A stretch of 64,000 nucleotides of DNA from Sphingobacterium hungaricum (GTDB taxonomy: Bacteria > Bacteroidota > Bacteroidia > Sphingobacteriales > Sphingobacteriaceae). The translations under genes and the position numbers were made by a program. The stretch's first letter is position 1, and each line of letters starts with the position of its first letter. Of the stretch, positions 52,375 to 61,490 are shown piece after piece. The stretch covers positions 124,001 through 188,000 of the forward strand of contig NZ_MU158698.1 of the NCBI RefSeq assembly GCF_015210005.1, in the 5' to 3' direction. Under the pieces are notes generated by a model that had not been told where the DNA came from, did no database searches, and saw only the letters and a list, made by a program, of their open reading frames with translations.

Positions 52375-54414
52375 TTAATTATTTTCTTCGATTAAGTTCG
52401 TAACAAAATCAAATAAATAGTTTAAGGCGTTATCATTTTCTTTTGGAAATTCAATAGCCAATTCAGCAAATAGTTTATTGCCTTTCATTCCAGTTGAAGT
52501 CAACGAAACATCGCCATACGAAGCCAAAGTTTCTACAGTCTGTTTCATCGTAATAGGAATTGGCACATCCATTTGATTCAATAGTGTTGGTACTTTATTG
52601 ATGTTGAATAACATCGAAAAGTTATTTTTCTTAATCAATTTTGTGTACGCCGCGTTCGCTTTGCTTTTGTACGAGTTCGAATGAATAGATGCTATTTTAT
52701 CATAATCATTTCCTAGAAAAATAATTCCTTTTTCAAATGCGAAATAAATTTCGGGAATTAACTTTTCGCCTGTCGAAAGTGTGTAAATACCATTTTCTTG
52801 GAAAACCTGATTTTCTTGAATTCCTAACTGCATTATTTTTTCGAAGATGCGCTGGTCATCCGAACCAAACATGTACAAGAAACTTGGAACAGTTTCCATT
52901 TTAGTTCTTTCGGTCTCAATCGGATTGTAATCATCGTCATAATCGTAGTCGATATACGTAACTTCTTTTTGCGTCAAGCCATTTAAGACAAATAAATTAT
53001 CTCCTTTATAAACTTTGCTGATTGCCTTCTCATCCAATAGGACATCAAATAATACGGCTCCAATCTCATAATAAGAAGAAAGTTTTTCGCCAAAAACATT
53101 CTTATACTGATTTAAATACGCAGGAATATATTTGATATATGCTTCCGTATTCATATGAAAAGAGATAAAACCCAAATCTTCCGGTGATACATAATTTAAA
53201 AACTTCGGATTGATTTTGCTTTTGTAAACAGCCTTTAAATGCGAAGCCATTTCATCCGCAACACCCAAAGTTCCGCTTAATTTCATCACGTTGTTATCAA
53301 CTATGAAATCGTAAGACAATTCTCTAAAACCTAAATCAAAATTTGCGTTAACGCCGTAGTAAGCGGTCAACACACTGACAGGAAGAAAATCAGAATACAA
53401 CCTATTCAAATCGCGAACATACACATTAGCCACTGTATTCGGTTTTAAGCGATTTACCAAAGCTGGAAATTCCTTTCCGTATGTTCTGGTTCCCTGAATA
53501 GTCTGTGCCATTTCCGCATTCAGCCACTCTAATTTAAGCACATTTTTAATCGAATCATCGACGCGAGCTACACGCATGCTTTCTAGATAAGCCTCATCAT
53601 CATAGGTATCAATATCATAATAGGTAGAGTCATCATCATCATCGTAATCCGGCATACTAATCATTGGAGGCGCTGGAGCTAACATGATAACATCTTCTTC
53701 ATTTCCAATTTTTGCCGTATCAGCATAGATTTCAACGGTAACTGGCAATTCGCCCTCATCCCAAATCTCTTCTACAGCGACAACAGTGTCAGCCGTAGCC
53801 CAAGCTTCTGAATCATAATCCATAACGGCAACTGCTGCTGTATCAGCGGCCATGTCGGTATACTCCCAACTAGCAGAATAATCTACAGCAACCCGCTCGC
53901 TTAAACCATACAATGCCCTATTATCAGAGTCGTTAAAGAAATTCTCATCTAAAATCGTAGACAAAACATATAAGGTATTGTTATCCCAGCTTAGACGAAC
54001 GTCTCCTCCGTCCAAATACATCGATTCTAAACCATTAACAGTAGTAATTTCTTTGCCTCCGGCAACCAAAATATTTTTCAATTTCTGTTGGTCTATCAAA
54101 GGAATCAACGCTCCAACAAAGGTCACGCTATCCGTTTTGCGAGAATAGAAATAGCCTTTCGCTTGCATATTTATCCCAAAATCAGCAATACCTGAAATCG
54201 GACTGCGAAGAGTTTGGTTTAAACCTTCAAAAACTCCCAAAGCAGTAAATTTCTCGTCAATCGAACTGGCTGGTAATAACGAAAAGAATTTTTGGCTATC
54301 GAAAGTCATCACAATATTTGCGTCTTGTGGGACTTTACGGATTAAATCCTGAGCATAAACAGGAACTGAAGCGGCGGCTAAAAGCCCAAGGAACAATAGG
54401 TTTTTTATTTTCAT
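52375..54414 (-). CDS. large exported protein of unknown function with acidic tract
   Basis: A 679-residue protein with a signal peptide (residues 1-21, PVYAQ). The mature start, IRKVPQDANIVMTFDSQKFFSLLP, is reminiscent of Bacteroidota DUF4836-type proteins, but I cannot confirm this. A strikingly acidic, Tyr-rich stretch lies in the first half (PDYDDDDDSTYYDIDTYDDEAYLE), preceded by a region rich in Asp, Val and Ala. A second acidic patch (IDYDYDDDYNPIE) comes later; these could bind calcium or a basic partner. It sits in the middle of a three-gene cluster; gaps are 36 and 11 bases. Confidence 0.7.
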   Translation of the reverse strand: MKIKNLLFLGLLAAASVPVYAQDLIRKVPQDANIVMTFDSQKFFSLLPASSIDEKFTALGVFEGLNQTLRSPISGIADFGINMQAKGYFYSRKTDSVTFVGALIPLIDQQKLKNILVAGGKEITTVNGLESMYLDGGDVRLSWDNNTLYVLSTILDENFFNDSDNRALYGLSERVAVDYSASWEYTDMAADTAAVAVMDYDSEAWATADTVVAVEEIWDEGELPVTVEIYADTAKIGNEEDVIMLAPAPPMISMPDYDDDDDSTYYDIDTYDDEAYLESMRVARVDDSIKNVLKLEWLNAEMAQTIQGTRTYGKEFPALVNRLKPNTVANVYVRDLNRLYSDFLPVSVLTAYYGVNANFDLGFRELSYDFIVDNNVMKLSGTLGVADEMASHLKAVYKSKINPKFLNYVSPEDLGFISFHMNTEAYIKYIPAYLNQYKNVFGEKLSSYYEIGAVLFDVLLDEKAISKVYKGDNLFVLNGLTQKEVTYIDYDYDDDYNPIETERTKMETVPSFLYMFGSDDQRIFEKIMQLGIQENQVFQENGIYTLSTGEKLIPEIYFAFEKGIIFLGNDYDKIASIHSNSYKSKANAAYTKLIKKNNFSMLFNINKVPTLLNQMDVPIPITMKQTVETLASYGDVSLTSTGMKGNKLFAELAIEFPKENDNALNYLFDFVTNLIEENN

Positions 54415-54450
54415 GCGTTAATATTGATTCTATGTATGGATGATTAATCG

Positions 54451-55137
54451 TTATTTCTCTAAATATATTTTGTTCGACAAATTGATACTTCCTTGCGCCA
54501 ATTGTGGAATTGTCGTTCTAAGCATTACTGCCTGCTTATTTGGCGAAATTTTAGCTTGCGTATTTTGTTGCGATTTTACAGAACTTTCAAAACGATAAAT
54601 CCCAGTATAAGACGCTGCCGCAATGGATTTCTTTGCTTCAGCATCCAATTTGTTCCACTCTTTTTTAATGTCAGGCGAATACGTGTATCCTCGGTTAAAC
54701 AATCGATTTGCCGCGTCGTATGAATAACTTGTATATCCTGAAATCTTAACCTTAAAATGGTCAGAAACCGTTTTTGTGAACGCGTTGAGTGCTTTAACAT
54801 CACTGAAGTCACATTCGATAGACGCGATGTAATTCGTGAAATCTAAACTTGAAGATACATTCGAAATTCCAGCGGTTTTCTTTAACAGCGCAACAACGGT
54901 GTTCATTTCTTTTTGAATACTCGCTTTGGATGGTATCTTAATTCCACTAACCGAATCCAACAACATGATGGAAGCCACTTTCGTTTTGCTTTTTGACATG
55001 TTTACGGTAGCTTTTATTTTACCAGAACCGTTATTTTTTAAATTGATTTCTTCTACTACATCAAAACAAGAACTAAATAAAAGACAAAAAACAAATAGAC
55101 TGAAAAGGCGAACGGTTAATGCTTGTAATTTCTTCAT
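54451..55137 (-). CDS. lipoprotein of unknown function
   Basis: A 228-residue lipoprotein: type II signal peptide ending LFSS before Cys24. It opens with FDVVEEINLKNNGSGKIKATVNMSKSKTKV, a pattern seen in small Bacteroidota envelope lipoproteins, and ends in a basic beta-rich region. First gene of a three-gene minus-strand operon with the 679- and 434-residue proteins. A TATTTTTG box at 55143-55150 lies only 5 bases before the start. Confidence 0.75.
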   Translation of the reverse strand: MKKLQALTVRLFSLFVFCLLFSSCFDVVEEINLKNNGSGKIKATVNMSKSKTKVASIMLLDSVSGIKIPSKASIQKEMNTVVALLKKTAGISNVSSSLDFTNYIASIECDFSDVKALNAFTKTVSDHFKVKISGYTSYSYDAANRLFNRGYTYSPDIKKEWNKLDAEAKKSIAAASYTGIYRFESSVKSQQNTQAKISPNKQAVMLRTTIPQLAQGSINLSNKIYLEK

Positions 55138-55462
55138 TAAAACAAAAATAAGGTAATTATTTATTAATACTTAACACGTAAAATGAAATATTGTTATAAA
55201 AATGTAGAATTTCATAAAATAAATCAGTTCGAACGATGAAAATACATTTAAACGTAAGGTCATTTTTTTAAAATTCATTCAACTTTTTTAATCGAATGAA
55301 TGAATTATTTTTCTTTAAAAACATAGCAAACATTCCATTTTCAATGCTAACAACATCAGCAGATTTTCTATTTTTATCACCTAGACTATTCATGATTTAA
55401 ATTCGTTATCTTTAATAAATAATTAATTCATTCCTATCAGTTTACACTAAATATTCAGAACC
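55138..55462. other. AT-rich divergent intergenic stretch
   Basis: 325 bases between divergent genes. Apart from the promoter box at 55143-55150 and a weak TATCTTTA at about 55407, which could drive the Lys-rich ORF, I see nothing. Confidence 0.4.
55143..55150 (-). promoter_or_regulatory. -7 box of the three-gene envelope operon
   Basis: TATTTTTG on the minus strand, an exact match, 5 bases before the start codon, so the mRNA would be nearly leaderless. Confidence 0.5.
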
Positions 55463-55576
55463 ATGGCAAAAGAACAAAAAGCTCAGAAGAACGATAAGAA
55501 GAAAGCTGAGAAAACATTGAAAGAAAAACGTGCTGAAAAGAAAACGAAGAAAGATTCAAAAAGCAAATCTGACTAA
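55463..55576 (+). CDS. 37-residue lysine-rich small protein
   Basis: A short ORF (ATG 55463-55465, TAA 55574-55576) encoding an extremely basic peptide made almost wholly of Lys, Glu, Ala, Asp and Ser (MAKEQKAQKNDKKKAEKTLK..., ending KSKSD). It has its own region between a divergent operon and a perfect terminator (55621-55660), which favours a real gene. From memory such short Lys/Glu-rich proteins are annotated as hypothetical in related genomes; unchecked. It could bind nucleic acid or ribosomes. No Shine-Dalgarno sequence. Coding status is probable, not certain. Confidence 0.55.
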   Translation: MAKEQKAQKNDKKKAEKTLKEKRAEKKTKKDSKSKSD

Positions 55577-55620
55577 AGTCGTCTTTCAGCAGGAAAGAAC
55601 AACATGTCCGTTCTTTTACA

Positions 55621-55660
55621 AAACAATCCTAAATAGGTTTACCCTATTTAGGATTGTTTA
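55621..55660. terminator. perfect bidirectional terminator
   Basis: AAACAATCCTAAATAGG pairs over its full 17 bases with CCTATTTAGGATTGTTT, loop TTTAC, T-rich on both sides. It serves the Lys-rich ORF (+) and the DoxD-type gene (-). Confidence 0.9.
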
Positions 55661-55661
55661 T

Positions 55662-56624
55662 TTAGCGACTAAATGTCCATTCCGCTCCACTAATATCCGT
55701 AATTACAAACTGCTTTATTTCCTGCTGAACTATCGAGTTGTCCAGCCTTAAGTTTATTTTAGCCTTTGCTCCTAAAGGCATAAGTAGACTGTGCTTGCTG
55801 GGTTTTACTTTTGCAACATAGCTGTTCTGAATTGCCTCTTTCGGCAAAGTGGATAAATCATGTGAATCCCATATTTGAAGAATTGAATCCTGCCCATTTG
55901 AAATATGCATCTGAATAATAAACGCGCCGTACACATCCGCTCCTTCCACACGCATCAAATCGACCGATAGATGATTCGCAGATACATCCACTGCATAAAT
56001 TTCAACTTTTGGTTTCACTGATTTATTATGTAGCTTTCCCCAGAGCCCACCATGAAAAACCTGATTCGTCGCCAAAGCAATCCCAAAAATAAATAGCGAC
56101 AGAATCAAAACGAATGATGGTTTCCATCGAATGGAATCTAAAAATCGAAACGGCAACTTCTTCTCGATTTTATAATCCAAAGAAAATTTGCCTCCGCCGG
56201 CTAATACTAAAGTAAATCCTCCGGCAATTCCCAATATGCCGATTTGCCATTCATCCAGACAAGTCGTGCCTAACCAGCCCGAACCCAATAAAATCCCAAG
56301 GGCTAATCCAATAACCGCAATGCTCATCATTCGCGTCATGAATCCCAGCATCAGGCATAGACCAACGATTGCCTCGATAATCGTAAATGCCAACATGCTA
56401 TACCACAGTTGTTCAGGATTCGAAACTAGATATTCGATAGTTCCCTTGATTAAAATTGCGTTTGGTAGGAAATGGTTAAATTTTTCTCCGATGTATCCGA
56501 CAGCGTCGGGGTCAAGTTTATTTTCTAAGATTATTCTTCTCCAGAAAGCGGAGAAATACGTCCAGCCGATAACCAGACGTAAAGCCAACGCATAATCGCC
56601 AGGCTTAAGTTGATAAGTTTGCAT
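55662..56624 (-). CDS. DoxD/DoxX-type membrane protein with DoxA-like C-terminal domain
   Basis: A 320-residue protein. The N-terminal ~200 residues have the DoxD/DoxX helices (LALRLVIGWTYFSAFWRRIIL; MLAFTIIEAIVGLCLMLGF; GWLGTTCLDEWQIGILGIAGGFTLVLAGGGKFSLDY). The C-terminal ~115 residues are soluble and beta-rich, placed like the archaeal DoxA partner. In Acidianus DoxD and DoxA form thiosulfate:quinone oxidoreductase; Bacteroidota carry fused forms, but thiosulfate activity in them is not proven. Single gene followed by a strong terminator. An electron-transfer role at the membrane is plausible. Confidence 0.82.
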   Translation of the reverse strand: MQTYQLKPGDYALALRLVIGWTYFSAFWRRIILENKLDPDAVGYIGEKFNHFLPNAILIKGTIEYLVSNPEQLWYSMLAFTIIEAIVGLCLMLGFMTRMMSIAVIGLALGILLGSGWLGTTCLDEWQIGILGIAGGFTLVLAGGGKFSLDYKIEKKLPFRFLDSIRWKPSFVLILSLFIFGIALATNQVFHGGLWGKLHNKSVKPKVEIYAVDVSANHLSVDLMRVEGADVYGAFIIQMHISNGQDSILQIWDSHDLSTLPKEAIQNSYVAKVKPSKHSLLMPLGAKAKINLRLDNSIVQQEIKQFVITDISGAEWTFSR

Positions 56625-56675
56625 GTTTATTGATTTAAATAAATACCTAATTGATAGTCGAAAAAAGTAGATTAT

Positions 56676-57056
56676 TTAAGATGCAATTTTAAGCTGTTGG
56701 TACAGGATGTATAAAGCCGGAGTCGACTGATGATATTGGTTGGCTCCAAATAAATTTCCTGTCGATAATCCGCTACTTGAAATCAAACGAAAATCAATTT
56801 TATAGGGATTTACAGGAAGCAGAAAAACAGCAGGTTGATGGAGTGAAGAAACGGACCTGACGAATTCTTTAGCAGAACAGGAAACGTTTTGTTGCGTAAA
56901 CTTGTATTTCGCAAATTGTCCCTCTTGCTCTGTTGTTGGGCTAGAGGCCAACAGCATATTTCGAATAGCACACTGGCTTATTCCAAGAATAAGGAACAAG
57001 AAACCCGAAATGAAATAGAGTTTTAACTGTTTATGAAGCACTTCCCAAAATAGCAT
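56676..57056 (-). CDS. small membrane-anchored protein of unknown function
   Basis: A 126-residue protein with one N-terminal hydrophobic helix (KLYFISGFLFLILGISQCAI, about 12-31) and a short extracytoplasmic part containing two Cys (FTQQNVSCSAKEF and the Cys in the helix). No motif recognised. It lies 51 bases upstream of the DoxD-type gene on the same strand, so it may be co-transcribed with it. Function unknown. Confidence 0.6.
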   Translation of the reverse strand: MLFWEVLHKQLKLYFISGFLFLILGISQCAIRNMLLASSPTTEQEGQFAKYKFTQQNVSCSAKEFVRSVSSLHQPAVFLLPVNPYKIDFRLISSSGLSTGNLFGANQYHQSTPALYILYQQLKIAS

Positions 57057-57098
57057 TATTTAGGCTGTTAACAAAATACAATGCTGTAAATTTCCTGT

Positions 57099-57139
57099 TA
57101 AAAAAGAAACCCGAATGGTTATTACCAATTCGGGTTTCT
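57099..57139 (-). terminator. terminator of the M13 peptidase gene
   Basis: AGAAACCCGAAT pairs with ATTCGGGTTTCT around an 11-base loop; a T run follows on the minus strand. Confidence 0.88.
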
Positions 57140-57161
57140 GATTTTATAGTTTTGGATTAAT

Positions 57162-59162
57162 CTACCAAATAATAATACGTTTGTCTTTTGGCACAAACAT
57201 TTTGTCACCTTCTTTGGTTTCAAATGCATTGTGGAAAGCATCCAAATTAATGATTGGACCTACCGCACGGTATTGACCTGGAGAATGCGGGTCAGTTTTC
57301 ACTTGATTAACCACAGCCTCATCCGTCACCTTGCTTCTCCAAATAGTTGCCCATGACAAGAAAAAACGTTGGTCTTGCGTGTAACCATCGATTAAGCCTG
57401 GATTTCCTTTGTCTTTCAAATACATTTGCAAAGCATCAAAAGCAACAGAAGAACCGCCTAAATCGCCGATATTTTCGCCCAAAGTAAAACGTCCGTTAAC
57501 GAAAACTCCCGGTACTGGTTCGTAAGCTTCAAATTGAGCAACCAATGCATCGCCTGCTAATTTAAATTTAGCTTTATCATCTTCAGTCCACCAATTATTT
57601 AAGTTACCGTTTCCATCATACTGAGAACCTGAATCATCAAAACCATGAGATAGCTCATGTCCGATTACTGCACCGATGCCACCGAAATTAACCGCTGCAT
57701 CTGCTTTGTAATCGTAGAAAGGAGGCTGAAGAATTGCTGCTGGAAATACAATCTCATTGTACAATGGACTGTAATACGCGTTCACAGTTTGAGGAGACAT
57801 TCCCCATTCTGATTTATCAACCGGCTTGCCTTGTTTAGCTAAGTTTTCTTCGAAAGCCCATTTGCGGATGCTTTTTACATTCTCATACAAAGAACTTCCA
57901 ACTTCCATTTTAGAATAATCTTTCCATTTATCTGGATAACCGATTTTAACATTGAACTTAGAAAGTTTTTCTAAAGCTTTCACTTTGGTTTCTGCAGACA
58001 TCCAAGCCAAATCATTGATGTGTTGGTCGAATGATTTCAATAAATACTGAACCAATTCCTCACAAGCTGCTTTCGCCTCTGGCGGAAAGTTTTCCTTCAC
58101 ATATAATTTTCCTAAAAGTTCGCCAACGTTGCCATTAACGAATTGCAATCCGCGTTTATCCAAAGCACGTTGCTCTTTTTGCCCGCGCAAAGTACGTCCG
58201 TAAAAATCGAATGACAAATCGTCCAATTCTTTCGTCAAATACGAAGTAGCACCATTCATTAAACTAAATTTCAAATAATCTTTAATGACCGGAAGGTTTT
58301 CCTGATTTAAGATTTGGTCTAAGTTCTGGTAATATTTTAGCTCGCCGATAATGACTGTATCTGCTTTGAACCCTAAAGTTTTCAAATAAGCAGCCACATC
58401 CATGTTTTTAACGATGGTTTTCAAATCGCTAACCGCAACCGGATTATAACGCTTTTGAGCATCGCGAGACTCTTCGATAGTTTTTAGATTTGACGCAATC
58501 AGTTTTTCAAAAGCAACGACTTTAGGCCCTTTAAAGTCTTTGGTCTTCGCATCAACTTTACTGTACAAATTATTGATAAAGTTGTTGTAGTCAGCTAGTG
58601 TTTTTTGATTTTTCTCATCATCAACTTGGTAATACGAACGGCCTAATCCTAGTCCGCCGCCACCCAAATACACCGCATTGATTGCTGAATTTTTCATGTG
58701 TGCTGAAACATATCCACCGAAAAATGGATTACCTCCTGAAGTTCCATACTTCAAGAAATAGGCATACAAATCCTTCAGGCTTTTTACAGCATCAATATCT
58801 TTCAATTGAGTTTTAATCGGTTCGATTCCTCTCGCGTTACGCGTATCGAAATCAACGTATGATTTGTACAAATCTGCAATCTTTTGTCCATCTGAACCTT
58901 TTGGAAAAGTCTGGCTCAACGATTCTTTCAGGATTTTTAATGTAGCATTGTCCGTGTTTTCCGTCAATTCATCAAAAGAACCCCAGCGCGACCTATCGGA
59001 AGGGATTTCTGCTGTTTTCATCCAATTTCCATTTACATAATTGTAAAAGTCATCCTGAGGTCTAACCGATTTATCCATATACGATAAATTAATAGCTTGA
59101 TGTTGTTGAGCGAAAGAAGTACCGGCAGTTAACAAAGCTGCAATCAGTATATATTTCTTCAT
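57162..59162 (-). CDS. M13-family metalloendopeptidase (PepO/neprilysin-like)
   Basis: A 666-residue exported zinc peptidase with a signal peptide (residues 1-18). The zinc-binding helix is VIGHELSHGFDD (HExxH at about 502-506), with the third ligand Glu in ENIGDLGG (about 563). NAYYSPLYNEIVFPAAILQPPF is the substrate-binding N-A-Y/F motif. The C-terminus reads KRIIIW; most M13 enzymes end in a CxxW motif, so the usual Cys is lost here. It cleaves small peptides in the periplasm. Two tandem TAnnTTTG boxes (59182-59198) lie upstream. Confidence 0.95.
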   Translation of the reverse strand: MKKYILIAALLTAGTSFAQQHQAINLSYMDKSVRPQDDFYNYVNGNWMKTAEIPSDRSRWGSFDELTENTDNATLKILKESLSQTFPKGSDGQKIADLYKSYVDFDTRNARGIEPIKTQLKDIDAVKSLKDLYAYFLKYGTSGGNPFFGGYVSAHMKNSAINAVYLGGGGLGLGRSYYQVDDEKNQKTLADYNNFINNLYSKVDAKTKDFKGPKVVAFEKLIASNLKTIEESRDAQKRYNPVAVSDLKTIVKNMDVAAYLKTLGFKADTVIIGELKYYQNLDQILNQENLPVIKDYLKFSLMNGATSYLTKELDDLSFDFYGRTLRGQKEQRALDKRGLQFVNGNVGELLGKLYVKENFPPEAKAACEELVQYLLKSFDQHINDLAWMSAETKVKALEKLSKFNVKIGYPDKWKDYSKMEVGSSLYENVKSIRKWAFEENLAKQGKPVDKSEWGMSPQTVNAYYSPLYNEIVFPAAILQPPFYDYKADAAVNFGGIGAVIGHELSHGFDDSGSQYDGNGNLNNWWTEDDKAKFKLAGDALVAQFEAYEPVPGVFVNGRFTLGENIGDLGGSSVAFDALQMYLKDKGNPGLIDGYTQDQRFFLSWATIWRSKVTDEAVVNQVKTDPHSPGQYRAVGPIINLDAFHNAFETKEGDKMFVPKDKRIIIW

Positions 59163-59181
59163 AATAAGTAATTTTTATATG

Positions 59182-59198
59182 CAAACATAGCAAAACTA
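59182..59198 (-). promoter_or_regulatory. two tandem -7 boxes of the M13 peptidase gene
   Basis: TATGTTTG (59182-59189) and TAGTTTTG (59191-59198) on the minus strand, both exact TAnnTTTG matches, 19 and 28 bases before the start. Confidence 0.5.
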
Positions 59199-59275
59199 AT
59201 GCTTGTTGCACGTAACGATTTTATTTAATTTTGCCATTTCTAACGTGATAACTCACAATTTATTATCTTACGGCA

Positions 59276-59941
59276 ATGATTTTCGAAATTGAAGGCCAAC
59301 AGGTTGAACTAATTTATGCGGATACCGATAAAGTGACGGTCGTAGCTGAAAAGGATGGGATTTTAACTTTACGCATCTCTCCTTTACTTCCTCAGTATGA
59401 ATTAAATCAATTTGTAAAATTATTTAAAAGGAGAAAACAGAAGCAACAGCGCACGATTGGCTTTGATGGCGATTATGTAACGATTTTCGATACGAGATTC
59501 CCTGTGCGGTATTTAGATTCTTCTTCGTCCAAAGGTTATTTAGCCGATGGTATTATTTCTGCCCCTTTCAACTTTAAGCACAAAATCGACAATAGACTTT
59601 TCATAGAAGACTTCAAGATTTACTTGCTGAAAGAACACATCATAAAGTCGTTGAGCAAATGGGAAGAAAAAACAAACCTATTTATCGCGCATAATAAATT
59701 CAGAAAACTAAAAACAAATTTGTATACCAGTTGTCTTCAAAGTAACACGATAACCTGGAACACAAAATTAATGGACTTCAACCAGGAAACAATCGATTAT
59801 GTGGTATTGGATGGTTTACTAGGTTTATCATCTGTTACGGACAATCAATCCGATAGACTAAAAGATAAATATGTCGCCAATTGTCGGTTTTATCAAAAAA
59901 GCATTACTCATGAACCAGCACAGCCAAACTCATACGATTAA
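59276..59941 (+). CDS. protein of unknown function in the MpaB-type cluster
   Basis: A 221-residue soluble protein without signal peptide. It begins with a beta-rich segment (MIFEIEGQQVELIYADTDKVTVVAEKDGILTLRI) and has a basic stretch KRRKQKQQRTIGFDG; the C-terminal half is helical (FKIYLLKEHIIKSLSKWEEKT). No family recognised. Its end overlaps the next gene by 32 bases (59910-59941), which in turn lies 3 bases before the MpaB-type oxygenase gene, so the three form one operon. Confidence 0.7.
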   Translation: MIFEIEGQQVELIYADTDKVTVVAEKDGILTLRISPLLPQYELNQFVKLFKRRKQKQQRTIGFDGDYVTIFDTRFPVRYLDSSSSKGYLADGIISAPFNFKHKIDNRLFIEDFKIYLLKEHIIKSLSKWEEKTNLFIAHNKFRKLKTNLYTSCLQSNTITWNTKLMDFNQETIDYVVLDGLLGLSSVTDNQSDRLKDKYVANCRFYQKSITHEPAQPNSYD

Positions 59942-60281
59942 ATTTCAGTTAGATGATGCGCTATTTCATCAACTAATAACTGACCCCAATCTTCTAATCA
60001 ATCACGATTCTTTTGATACGATTCAACTTTCTTCTTTTATTTTAAATCATATAGAAGATTTAGATGGAGCTCCAGAACTAACAGATTTTCGTATGGACCG
60101 CTGGAGATTTGATTCAGAAACCAAAACAGGAAAATTCAGGTTGCATTTTGCAATTAACAGAAGATTTTGTTGCAGTGACCAAGAAAGTTGCCGTACAGAT
60201 TATCTGGATTTTTCATTTTCTTATGCAAATCAAAATTTTGAAGCGACAGCAAATTATTTTGATTGGACCGTTAGTGCTTAA
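59910..60281 (+). CDS. small protein of unknown function in the MpaB-type cluster
   Basis: A 123-residue soluble protein with an acidic, aromatic-rich composition; the segment CCSDQESCRTDYLDFSFSY has three Cys and might bind metal or form disulfides. No family recognised. ATG 59910 is chosen because it overlaps the preceding gene by 32 bases and removes an upstream segment that reads as the other frame; a longer frame from 59871 exists. Its stop is 3 bases before the oxygenase gene, so a partner or accessory role for that enzyme is plausible. Confidence 0.65.
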   Translation: MNQHSQTHTIKFQLDDALFHQLITDPNLLINHDSFDTIQLSSFILNHIEDLDGAPELTDFRMDRWRFDSETKTGKFRLHFAINRRFCCSDQESCRTDYLDFSFSYANQNFEATANYFDWTVSA

Positions 60282-60284
60282 CTT

Positions 60285-61466
60285 ATGGAAACAGTTCCTT
60301 TTCGTTATCGACAAAATACATCATCGTTTGCGCATTATTGGACGGAAGGGATTGGTAAAGACTTGTTAGAAAACTTAGGTTTCCAACCTGACATAAAAAA
60401 TGCGGACCAATTTGTCCCCTATCTATTTAAATGGGACAATCCTGCCGACCAAGTCGTTTTTGACCTTTATCAAAAAATTGGCTTTCCGAACGGAAATAGA
60501 GCTTTATCGAATTACATCTCCAAAAAATATGTAGACAGTGATGAGAAGAAAGCGTTCGACCAACTTTTCGATTCGTTTACGATTGAGCCCGATTGGGTAG
60601 ATTTTAGCCGAATTCGCAAAGGAGCAGAATTGAGCCGGCGTGCAGGGATTTCTGCATTAATCGTTTTGCGCGATTACTGTTTGATGGGCGGTTACGAATC
60701 TTCGGCAATCAATAAACCTTTAATTTATACAGGCGCATTGAAAAAAGGCGCTGTTAAGCGATTGACGGATACTGTGGAATTTTGGGTGCAGATTACAAAA
60801 GAAGATGCATTAAGAAATCACGCCGAGGGATTTAAACAGGTGATGATGACGCGCATGATTCACGCTTATTCGCGCGTAAATATTTTACAGCATTCCGATT
60901 GGGATTCGCACAAATGGGGAATCCCGATTAATCAGTGGGATTTATTGGCGACGCAATTGGGATTTTCGCTAGTCTTCTTAGTTGGGCTTCGCCGAATGGG
61001 ATTTCAGCCTTCTGAAGAAGAAATCGATGGCTTATTCCACAAATGGAAATACATTGGTTATCTATTGGGAATTCCATTGGAATTGCTTCCTGAAACGGAA
61101 GCAGAAGCCATTGAAGCTTTGTATTATTGGACAATGACGCAAGCGAATGGCGATGCCGATTCAAAGGCATTGGCCAAGGCTTTGCAGAATGAACCCTTGG
61201 AAGCAAATTATCCTAAAAATGAATTGATGCGCAAATTCATGCGTGAGGTGCATTTGTATTATAATTATTATTTATTGGGTGATTATTCGTGCAACCTATT
61301 GGAACTGCCAAAAACAACTGTTGGTAAATTAGCGATTGTAAACATTTGGAAATACAAGAAGTTAGAGAAAAACATGCACCTTGACGAAGTCAGGCAAAAA
61401 GCTATTTTGGATGGCGGAAACGAACAGGAAAATGTTAGGGTGATTTATCAAACATTTAATAAATAA
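60285..61466 (+). CDS. MpaB-family oxygenase (DUF2236)
   Basis: A 393-residue protein of the 'oxygenase MpaB family' (ER-bound oxygenase mpaB / rubber oxygenase-type, DUF2236). The all-helical core with RRAGISALIVLRDYCLMGGYESSAINKPLIYTGAL, the RMIHAYSRVNI and DWDSHKWGIPINQWDLLATQLGFS region, and QPSEEEIDGLFHKWKYIGYLLGI fit the family pattern, in which conserved His and Arg bind heme. Family members cleave C=C bonds in isoprenoid or polyketide side chains. The substrate here is unknown. Last gene of a three-gene operon. Confidence 0.83.
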   Translation: METVPFRYRQNTSSFAHYWTEGIGKDLLENLGFQPDIKNADQFVPYLFKWDNPADQVVFDLYQKIGFPNGNRALSNYISKKYVDSDEKKAFDQLFDSFTIEPDWVDFSRIRKGAELSRRAGISALIVLRDYCLMGGYESSAINKPLIYTGALKKGAVKRLTDTVEFWVQITKEDALRNHAEGFKQVMMTRMIHAYSRVNILQHSDWDSHKWGIPINQWDLLATQLGFSLVFLVGLRRMGFQPSEEEIDGLFHKWKYIGYLLGIPLELLPETEAEAIEALYYWTMTQANGDADSKALAKALQNEPLEANYPKNELMRKFMREVHLYYNYYLLGDYSCNLLELPKTTVGKLAIVNIWKYKKLEKNMHLDEVRQKAILDGGNEQENVRVIYQTFNK

Positions 61467-61490
61467 AGTTTACTTAATTCTGAACACAAA

